From positions 1 to 8,254 of the forward strand of contig CAMCFW010000080.1 in assembly GCA_945874195.1 (NCBI GenBank): a DNA stretch of 8,254 nucleotides, given 5' to 3'. This document shows positions 1-6,126 of the stretch, one piece after another; within the stretch, counting starts at the first letter, position 1; each line of letters starts with the position of its first letter. Below the pieces are notes generated by a model. That model was not told the DNA's origin and searched no databases. It saw only the letters and a list, made by a program, of their open reading frames with translations. Source of the DNA: Chryseobacterium gleum (lineage in GTDB: Bacteria; Bacteroidota; Bacteroidia; UBA10329). The translations under genes and the position numbers were made by a program.

Positions 1-2883
1 TATCTCTTCTTTGGTCTTCTCCGACTTCTTTTCCAAGCCTTGCTTCTTCTGTAACGCCAGCTGCTCGGCCGTAGTGGCGCTTACCACCGCCTGCTCATCA
101 ACGACCTTCTTCTTTTCAACAACGGTCTTATCCTTCTTCAACTGCTCGATCCTAGCCAACATTTCTTCGCGCTTGGCTTTAATGGCTGCTGCATCAATTG
201 TGGGCTGAGCTTGTTGTGGAACGGTTTTCTGAACAGTAACTTCTTTAACCGGTTCTGATTCCTCCTCGGTCTTAACTTGCTCTGATGTCGTCTCAATAGC
301 TGTAGTACCTTGTGACTGTTGTTTCTCTTTGAGTGCTCGTATTCTCTCTTGAAGTTGTCTCTTTTTCTCCTCTGCGGCAGCTTCAATCCTAGCCTGTTCT
401 TCCTGTGCCTGCGTAGCTGCAGGGTCTTCTGCTGATGCTGTTTCAACCGCTTTGACCTGCTGAGTTTCCTCAGCCTCTTTAAGTTCCTTTTCTTTGGCCT
501 GTGCTTGAATTTCGGCTATGCGTTTAGCTGTTTCGTTTTCAACCTTAGATTCAGCCCGCACCTGTTCGGCCTCTTTTACGTTCACAGAAGCCAATTCCTG
601 TTGTTCTTGCTTGGCCCGTTCTTCTTCAGCTTGTTTTTGCTGAATTCCCTTTTCCAATTCTGCGAGTTCGCGGGCCTTGGAGCGCTCCTCTTCTTGAGCT
701 TTGGCCTGAGCTAATTCTTCTGCCGCTTTTGCCTCAGCTGCTATCCTTGACTCTTCTTCAGCTTTTGCCTGTGCAAGGGCCTTTGCTTCTTTTTCAGCCT
801 TTTCCGATTCAGCAGCCTTTGCAAGTTCAATTGCTTTAAGTTCCTCTGCCTGCTTTGCCTTGGCCAGTTCTTCCGCTTGCAACCTTGCATCTTCAGTCGC
901 TTTGGCCTGTTCAGCAGAAGCCGTTTCAGACGCTTTTGCTGTTTCTTCCACTTGAAGTCTTGCCGCTTCGGCCTGTTGTGCTTCAAGCTTGGCTTTGGCC
1001 TCTATTTTCTTGCGCTCAAACTCAGCCTGTCTGACGCGTTCCTGTTCCTGAGCAAGGGCGGCACCAGCATCTTCCTTTTCTTTCAAAGCCAACTCTTCGG
1101 CTTTCCTTTTCTCTGCATCCTTTGCTCTGGCAAGAGCATCCTGTTCAGCCTGTGCCTTCGCCTTCAACGCGGCTTCTTCAGCCAATTTGGCCTCTTGTAC
1201 TCCTAGTGCTTCGGCTTCTGCCTTTTCTTTATTAAGTCGCTCTGTTTCCTTTTGCATGGCAAGAATATTCTCGCCAAATACCACTTCCTTCAATTCAATT
1301 ACACCATCATACTCAGCATAAACATCCGACTCGGATACTGGCACCTTTGCCACCACAGATTCGTAGCCATCTGCCTCATAAGTAACGGTGTACGTTTCTC
1401 CACCATTCAGAATGATCACATAATATCCCGAAGTGTTGTTGGGTCGATACGTTCCGATTCGTGCACCTCCGGCATCGGTAACCACAATTTTGGCGCTGAT
1501 GTCCGCATAAGCCATCGCAGGAACTTTCATGATTCCTCTAGCCACAGCTGCTCCGCTCTGCTTTTTAACTTCCAAGATAAGTTTGTACAGATCAGTATCT
1601 CCAAAACCGCCATCCATCCTAGAGCTGTAATAAGCCGTGCGTCCATCGGGAGTTAGGATGAAGAACACATCGTCTTCTGAAGTATTTATAGGATATCCGA
1701 TATTCTCTGGTGCTGACCAAACCCCATCGATCAGTTCAGACCTGAATATGTCGAAGCCGCCCATTGAAGTATGACCCTGAGAGCTGAATATCAAGGTATT
1801 ACCATCGGCAGAGATGAAGGGCGAATCCTCCTCAAATTGCGAATTGAAACCACTTCCCATATTCTGAGCCAATCCCCATTCACCATTTGGAAGCTTCTTG
1901 CAGGACCATAGGTCTCTACCACCAAAACCACCCTCATTCCTATTTGAGACGAATATCAAAAGGTCTTGGGTTGCATTCACGCTTGCGTGTGTTTCCCAAG
2001 CTGTTGTGTTTATGTCAGAACCAAGCTTTTCCGGTTTGGTCCAATCGTCTCCGTTCTTCTTGCTGAAATAGATGTTTCCATCGTTGTTGTCATCTTTATA
2101 AATGAACAGCATTTGACCATCGGGTGAAAGGCCAATGGCCGCTTCGTGTCCAGCACTGTTGATATTGATACCGATGCTTATAGGCTTTCCCCATTTTCCG
2201 TCAGGCTGACGCTGGCAAACATAGATGTCCTCGTAGAATTGACCATCAGGACCTTTCGCTTCGCTGGTTCCTCCTTCTCTTCGGGAAGTGAATATCAGCA
2301 CCTTACCGTCCGCAGAAACAATAGGGCAATATTCGGGGTAAGTTGTATTGATATCAGTCCCTAGGTTGCTAACCTTAACACCAACTGGGTTCTTGATAAG
2401 CTCCATGGCATTCTCTGCCCATTGTATCTGCTGCCTCACCTGATTGTAGGTCTCCACATCATCCAATTCTATGAAGGACCGATAGCTGTAATAATTGGAC
2501 ACGGCCCGATCAAACTGATTCTTGAAGTGGTATGCCTTACCTAAATTGTAATACGTGATGCCGGGTGCTCTGCGTTCCTTCCAATCGCCTTCTACATATT
2601 CCAACGAAACGCCTTGCGTGGCACTTTCAAGTCTTTTGATGGCAAGGGAATGGTCCTTCTTTCCAAAAAGGTAACACACACCAAGATGATAGTTCAGATT
2701 CGCGTTTGTTGTATCATAAGCGTACAGATCCTCAAAGAGAACCAGAGCATCCATGAATGCTCCATCAAACATCAATGCGCTTGCCTTATTGAACTTCTGC
2801 TTGAACTTCGGGTCGTCATACGGCTGCGCGAACACTGCCGAAATGGTACTGAAAAGTAACGCGAATAGTAGAATTTGTCTCAT
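1..2883 (-). CDS. Secreted TPR / PD40 beta-propeller protein with long TolA-like coiled coil (C-terminus beyond window)
   Basis: One uninterrupted frame of 961 codons runs from the ATG at 2881-2883 off the left edge, so no stop is seen. Residues 1-19 look like a signal peptide (MRQILLFALL..., cut after AVFA before QPYDD), without a lipobox Cys. TPR-like helices cover about 28-165. Five PD40 blades span about 175-435, shown by repeated ADG/PDG turns and FTSRR, FSSQG and YYSSR strands (e.g. SADG at 190-193, FSSQGHTSMGGFDIF near 366-380). A carboxypeptidase-regulatory-like beta domain follows at about 446-535 (YEADGYESV near 502-510). From about residue 543 to the edge the chain is almost entirely Ala/Glu/Lys/Gln/Arg, a predicted long coiled coil resembling the TolA stalk. 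The order TPR-PD40-regulatory domain is that of PorE-like proteins, which end in an OmpA-type peptidoglycan-binding domain; whether one follows here cannot be seen. It is the downstream tandem paralogue of the gene at 3026-4648. A structural or scaffolding role in the periplasm is inferred. Confidence 0.9.
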   Translation of the reverse strand, partial: MRQILLFALLFSTISAVFAQPYDDPKFKQKFNKASALMFDGAFMDALVLFEDLYAYDTTNANLNYHLGVCYLFGKKDHSLAIKRLESATQGVSLEYVEGDWKERRAPGITYYNLGKAYHFKNQFDRAVSNYYSYRSFIELDDVETYNQVRQQIQWAENAMELIKNPVGVKVSNLGTDINTTYPEYCPIVSADGKVLIFTSRREGGTSEAKGPDGQFYEDIYVCQRQPDGKWGKPISIGININSAGHEAAIGLSPDGQMLFIYKDDNNDGNIYFSKKNGDDWTKPEKLGSDINTTAWETHASVNATQDLLIFVSNRNEGGFGGRDLWSCKKLPNGEWGLAQNMGSGFNSQFEEDSPFISADGNTLIFSSQGHTSMGGFDIFRSELIDGVWSAPENIGYPINTSEDDVFFILTPDGRTAYYSSRMDGGFGDTDLYKLILEVKKQSGAAVARGIMKVPAMAYADISAKIVVTDAGGARIGTYRPNNTSGYYVIILNGGETYTVTYEADGYESVVAKVPVSESDVYAEYDGVIELKEVVFGENILAMQKETERLNKEKAEAEALGVQEAKLAEEAALKAKAQAEQDALARAKDAEKRKAEELALKEKEDAGAALAQEQERVRQAEFERKKIEAKAKLEAQQAEAARLQVEETAKASETASAEQAKATEDARLQAEELAKAKQAEELKAIELAKAAESEKAEKEAKALAQAKAEEESRIAAEAKAAEELAQAKAQEEERSKARELAELEKGIQQKQAEEERAKQEQQELASVNVKEAEQVRAESKVENETAKRIAEIQAQAKEKELKEAEETQQVKAVETASAEDPAATQAQEEQARIEAAAEEKKRQLQERIRALKEKQQSQGTTAIETTSEQVKTEEESEPVKEVTVQKTVPQQAQPTIDAAAIKAKREEMLARIEQLKKDKTVVEKKKVVDEQAVVSATTAEQLALQKKQGLEKKSEKTKEEI

Positions 2884-2898
2884 TTCCCTTTTTTCCTT

Positions 2899-2921
2899 AG
2901 AGCATCGGCCACCAATGCTCT
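2899..2921 (-). promoter_or_regulatory. Hairpin in the 5' leader of the coiled-coil PD40 gene
   Basis: A perfect 7-bp inverted repeat, AGAGCAT and ATGCTCT, is separated by a 9-base loop (TGGTGGCCG on the minus strand), with a possible inner GG/CC pairing. It ends 15 bases before the ATG, followed by the purine-rich AAGGAAAAAAGGGAA. There is no U-tract, so it is not an ordinary terminator. It lies within the predicted leader and could affect translation or mRNA stability; that role is inference. Confidence 0.4.
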
Positions 2922-2960
2922 CATTGTGGATACCCAATCGTTCAGATTTCCACAAGCCGA

Positions 2961-2968
2961 CAAAGATA
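2961..2968 (-). promoter_or_regulatory. Bacteroidota-type -7 promoter element upstream of the coiled-coil PD40 gene
   Basis: The minus strand reads TATCTTTG, matching TAnnTTTG and identical to the element before the E2 gene. It lies 77 bases upstream of the ATG at 2883, predicting a leader of about 70 bases. No TTTG box is present at the usual 17-23 base spacing upstream. The element overlaps one arm of an inverted repeat (AAAGAT at 2962-2967, ATCTTT at 2980-2985). It suggests the long paralogue may be expressed separately from its upstream neighbour. Confidence 0.5.
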
Positions 2969-2993
2969 AAATAATTCGAATCTTTCGACTCTT

Positions 2994-3017
2994 ACATTCC
3001 AATCAATCTTCGAATGT
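2994..3017 (-). terminator. Weak inverted repeat after the 540-residue PD40 gene
   Basis: ACATTC (2994-2999) and GAATGT (3012-3017) form a perfect 6-bp inverted repeat with a 12-base loop, starting 8 bases after the TAA stop of the upstream paralogue. It is AT-rich and has no following U-run, so if it acts in termination or 3'-end protection it is weak. A chance repeat is quite possible. Confidence 0.2.
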
Positions 3018-3025
3018 AGAAACAC

Positions 3026-4648
3026 TTACTTCTGAAGTGTGACGGGGCTAAGCTGAATGGCCCTTGAAATCTCGAAATAGGACGTGTTTTCGGGCACGAA
3101 CAGTTTCTCTGACTTATAGAGATAGCCATTGGCCTCGTAGGCAATGTTGTAGTTCATTCCTGGATGCAGGATCAATATGAATCTGCCGTTATCCTCTCGT
3201 GGTTTATAGAGTCCATATAATTCTCCGGTCTCGTTGTCGGTCACCTTTATTACCACATTCTTAGGTCTTTTACCAGATGCATCGGCCACTATCTCTCCTT
3301 TATAAACCGTTAGGGGCACTTCCCTATCTGTGTCGAGCCTCACAATAAATATGTCCTTGCCTCCGATTCCTTGACCGGTGGAAGAGGAGTAATAGGCACG
3401 TTTGCCATCGGCCGACATCACAAAGAAATATTCGTCATCAGCGGTGTTCATCGGATGGCCGATGTTCATTGGTGTTGACCACTTTCCTTTCTCGTTGATG
3501 GAGAAGAAGATATCATATCCACCCATGCTGTTGTGTCCTTTCGAACTGAAGAACAGGGTTTTACCATCGGGGTGAATGAATGGTGCCTCTTCATCATACT
3601 TGGTATTCAGCACCTCACCCAAATTTTCTGCAACTCCCCAATCGCCTGTGGGCAATCGTTTACTACGGAAAATGTCCATGCCGCCCGATCCACTTCGGTC
3701 GGAGGTGAAATAAAGTGTCTGTCCATCAGATGAGACCGTGGCATGGCTTTCGCGAAAACTGGAATTGATATTCTGATTGAGCTGCACTGGTTCACTCCAA
3801 GAGCTTCCCTTCATTTGGCTTACGTAGATGTTGCCATCGCCAAAATCATCACGATATAGGTAAAGTTCCTGACCATCGGCCGACAGTCCGATGGACGCTT
3901 CGTGTCCTTCGGTATTGATATTCTTGCCCATGTTGGTCGGCGTACCCCAAACCCCTTTATCGTCTTTCTGCGACACGAAAATGTCTTCGAAATACTTGTC
4001 ATCAATATCCAATTGGCCGCCAGTGGTTGTTGGCCGTCTTGAGGTGAAAATGAGCGTGGTCTCTGCGGCATCTACCACTGCGGAATACTCGTCATAAACG
4101 CTGTTGATGTTCTCTCCCAGATTTTCTCGCGTGGTGCTGATGGGGGAATCGACAATGAGCTTTCCGTTCAGACAGGTCTGTATCATCCATTCTATTTCGT
4201 CTTTCTGCTCGCGCGCCAAAGCCTTGTCCACGGTCAAATATTTACGATAAGCTGCTATGGCATTGTCGAATTGAGAGTTAAGATGATAAGCTCTGGCAAG
4301 ATGGAAATAGGCATCGATCGGAGCTTTTGTCTCTTTGTAAACGTCCTTTGCCTTATCGCTAACCCCTGAAACTGCCTTTTCGAGATAGGGCACCGCTTCG
4401 TTCTTCTTTCCATTCAAAAGCAGATAGCATCTTCCAACCTTATAGTTGATGTGAGCATTGGTCGGGTCGAGTTTTGACAGCTCGAGGAAATTGAGCAAGG
4501 CACGGTCGGCCTTTCCGGCCTTCAATTGCTCGTCACCAACGGGATACACCCGCTTGAAATGAGCTGTTTTGTCCACTTGCCGTTGCGCGGAAACGCTTCC
4601 AGCGAAAAGTGTCAATATGACTGAAACAAGGAGTAGCGTTCGGCTCAT
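3026..4648 (-). CDS. Secreted TPR / PD40 beta-propeller protein with C-terminal regulatory-like domain
   Basis: Complete 540-residue protein with TAA stop. Residues 1-21 form a signal peptide (MSRTLLLVSV..., probable cut after SVSA before QRQ); there is no lipobox Cys, so a soluble periplasmic or peripheral outer-membrane protein is expected. TPR-like helices lie at about 33-90 and 110-160. Five PD40 blades follow: about 180-226, 243-277, 293-329, 347-383 and 400-436, each with a D/E-x-x-x-(P/T/S)-x-x-(S/P)-(A/S/P)-D-G turn and an F-x-S-S or Y-x-S-S strand. Residues about 446-535 form a carboxypeptidase-regulatory-like beta domain (YEANGYLYKSE). The layout matches the N-terminal three domains of PorE-like Bacteroidota envelope proteins, but the protein stops without an OmpA-type domain. 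It lies 142 bp upstream of its longer paralogue and 91 bp downstream of the E2 gene. Family assignment is firm; the cellular role (cell-envelope scaffold, possibly secretion-related) is inference. Confidence 0.93.
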   Translation of the reverse strand: MSRTLLLVSVILTLFAGSVSAQRQVDKTAHFKRVYPVGDEQLKAGKADRALLNFLELSKLDPTNAHINYKVGRCYLLLNGKKNEAVPYLEKAVSGVSDKAKDVYKETKAPIDAYFHLARAYHLNSQFDNAIAAYRKYLTVDKALAREQKDEIEWMIQTCLNGKLIVDSPISTTRENLGENINSVYDEYSAVVDAAETTLIFTSRRPTTTGGQLDIDDKYFEDIFVSQKDDKGVWGTPTNMGKNINTEGHEASIGLSADGQELYLYRDDFGDGNIYVSQMKGSSWSEPVQLNQNINSSFRESHATVSSDGQTLYFTSDRSGSGGMDIFRSKRLPTGDWGVAENLGEVLNTKYDEEAPFIHPDGKTLFFSSKGHNSMGGYDIFFSINEKGKWSTPMNIGHPMNTADDEYFFVMSADGKRAYYSSSTGQGIGGKDIFIVRLDTDREVPLTVYKGEIVADASGKRPKNVVIKVTDNETGELYGLYKPREDNGRFILILHPGMNYNIAYEANGYLYKSEKLFVPENTSYFEISRAIQLSPVTLQK

Positions 4649-4739
4649 CTGAGAATAATCGGTTGGCTGATCTGCTGGTCAGACAGGTTAAAATTGCTCC
4701 GATTCCTTTTTTTCGGATGCACCCGTTACGCAAATAATC
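4649..4739. other. Intergenic gap between the E2 gene and the first PD40 gene
   Basis: This 91-base gap contains no ORF of note and no exact TAnnTTTG element on the minus strand. It has a 5-bp inverted repeat, TCCGA (4698-4702) and TCGGA (4713-4717), around a 10-base loop that includes a seven-base T run on the plus strand (A run in the transcript). No rho-independent terminator with a trailing U-tract is seen, so read-through from E2 into the PD40 genes is possible. Confidence 0.4.
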
Positions 4740-6074
4740 CTAAATGGTTCTGTTGATGTCCCAATTCTCCAAATAATCGGCCACCTTCCGAACAAAAGTA
4801 CCCCCTAAGGCACCGTCAACGATACGGTGATCGTATGAATGGGAGAGGAACATCATGTGGCGGATGGCGATGGCATCTCCTGATGGGGTTTCGATGACGG
4901 CCGGTTTCTTGCGAATGGCCCCCACGGCCATTATGGCCACCTGCGGCTGATTGATGATCGGGGTTCCCATCACGTTTCCGAAAGAACCGACATTGGTCAA
5001 GGTGTAGGTTCCACCCTGTATTTCTTCTGGCTTAAGTTTGTTCAATCGTGCCCGATTAGCAAGGTCATTCACTTCCTTTATCAGCCCAAATAGGTTTTTC
5101 TGATCGGCATTCTTGATAACCGGCACGATCAGATTTCCATTCGGCATGGCAGCGGCCATTCCCATGTTTATCGCTTTCCGCTTGATGATGTTGGTCCCGT
5201 CAAGCGAAACATTGACCCCTGGCAACTCCTTAATGGCCTTTACAAGACACTCGATGAAGATGGGTGTGAATGTCAATTTCTCGCCTTCTCTTCTGAAAAA
5301 ATCGTCTTTTACACGGTCTCTCCAAAGCACCAGATTGGTCACATCGGCTTCAACATAACTCGTAACGTGAGGCGATGTGTGTTTACTCATGACCATGTGT
5401 TCTGCGATCAGCTTGCGCATGCGGTCCATTTCAACGATCTCGTCTCCGGGCATCATGAACACCGATCCGCTAGGCGCTGGCGTGAACGCGGGTGCCTGTG
5501 CCTTGGGCGCATTGACCTGCGCAACGGGCGCCTTCTGCACATTCTGATCCGATCTTCCACGCTCGGGCAAGTAACTCATTATGTCAGCCTTGGTCACTCG
5601 GCCTTCTCTTCCGGTACCCGATAGGTTGTCCAATTCAGTGATGGAAACCCCCTCTTTCTGAGCTATTGTCCTTACCAAGGGTGAATAGAATTTACCGGAA
5701 TCTGACCTTCTTGGAATATCTCCAACTTCGACAGCACCATTTGATGAAGCACCATTGCTGACCGGTGCAATGGAGTGCGCAACTGGTTCGGCAGGTACTG
5801 GATCTGCAGCCTTGGTTTCAACGGTAGCAGTGGCTTCGGTGTTGATGTAGGCCACTGGTTTTCCTACCAGAACCACGTCATCGGTCTTGCAGCATTGTTC
5901 GGCCAGTATGCCGCTAACAGGCGATGGAATTTCTGAATCGACCTTATCGGTGGCAATTTCCATCAATGGCTCGTCCATCTCGACTGTGTCGCCCACTTCC
6001 TTCAACCACCTGATAACAGTAGCCTCAGCCACACTTTCGCCCATTTTGGGCATCAACACTTCAACTTTAGCCAT
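4740..6074 (-). CDS. 2-oxo acid dehydrogenase E2 component, dihydrolipoyl acyltransferase (probably branched-chain type)
   Basis: 444-residue E2 subunit, which transfers the acyl group from the E1-bound intermediate to CoA through a swinging lipoyl arm and forms the core of the cytoplasmic complex. Residues 1-80 are the lipoyl domain, with lipoylated Lys44 in ATDKVDSEIPSP. A Pro/Ala-rich linker spans about 81-127, and the peripheral subunit-binding domain lies at about 130-168 (SPLVRTIAQKEGV...GTGREGRVTKADI). After a second flexible linker the catalytic domain covers about 215-444, with the active-site motif DHRIVDG (His416, Asp420) near the C-terminus. A single lipoyl domain and the DKVDSE signature fit branched-chain or related E2s better than multi-lipoyl pyruvate E2s; the exact substrate cannot be proved. 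An upstream in-frame ATG at 6108-6110 would add 12 residues, but MAKVEVLMPKMG is the normal family N-terminus and a promoter-like TATCTTTG lies inside the extension, so 6074 was chosen. No E1 or E3 gene is adjacent. Confidence 0.96.
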   Translation of the reverse strand: MAKVEVLMPKMGESVAEATVIRWLKEVGDTVEMDEPLMEIATDKVDSEIPSPVSGILAEQCCKTDDVVLVGKPVAYINTEATATVETKAADPVPAEPVAHSIAPVSNGASSNGAVEVGDIPRRSDSGKFYSPLVRTIAQKEGVSITELDNLSGTGREGRVTKADIMSYLPERGRSDQNVQKAPVAQVNAPKAQAPAFTPAPSGSVFMMPGDEIVEMDRMRKLIAEHMVMSKHTSPHVTSYVEADVTNLVLWRDRVKDDFFRREGEKLTFTPIFIECLVKAIKELPGVNVSLDGTNIIKRKAINMGMAAAMPNGNLIVPVIKNADQKNLFGLIKEVNDLANRARLNKLKPEEIQGGTYTLTNVGSFGNVMGTPIINQPQVAIMAVGAIRKKPAVIETPSGDAIAIRHMMFLSHSYDHRIVDGALGGTFVRKVADYLENWDINRTI

Positions 6075-6093
6075 GCTTTGAATTTTGAGTTCG

Positions 6094-6101
6094 CAAAGAT
6101 A
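6094..6101 (-). promoter_or_regulatory. Bacteroidota-type -7 promoter element upstream of the E2 gene
   Basis: On the minus strand this reads TATCTTTG, an exact match to the Bacteroidota -7 consensus TAnnTTTG. It lies about 20 bases upstream of the E2 ATG at 6074, giving a predicted 5' leader of only about a dozen bases. No convincing TTTG -33 box is present; TTTC in GGTTTC lies 16 bases upstream. It suggests that E2 can be transcribed independently of the glycosyltransferase gene that ends 52 bp upstream, and it supports the shorter E2 start. Confidence 0.6.
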
Positions 6102-6126
6102 ACCGTTCACTCATATTGAAACCGAT

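Noticed and set aside
138..986. Minus-strand frames rich in Arg, Lys and Gln within the coiled-coil region
   Set aside because: They are shifted readings of the same low-complexity coding tract; the in-frame reading is continuous over 961 codons and carries a signal peptide and recognisable domains.
505..1206. Plus-strand open frames rich in Phe, Leu and Ser
   Set aside because: They are the antisense reading of the Glu/Ala/Lys-rich coiled-coil codons (CTT, TTC, GCC on the plus strand), which removes stops and mimics hydrophobic membrane segments.
1..1257. DNA-level tandem repeat array in the coiled-coil region
   Set aside because: The repetition is at the amino-acid composition level; codons vary between units and no exact repeat unit persists, so it is not annotated as a DNA repeat.
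4698..4717. Possible rho-independent terminator with a T run after the E2 gene
   Set aside because: The homopolymer is in the loop, reads as A in the E2 transcript, and the stem is only 5 bp, so it does not fit an intrinsic terminator.
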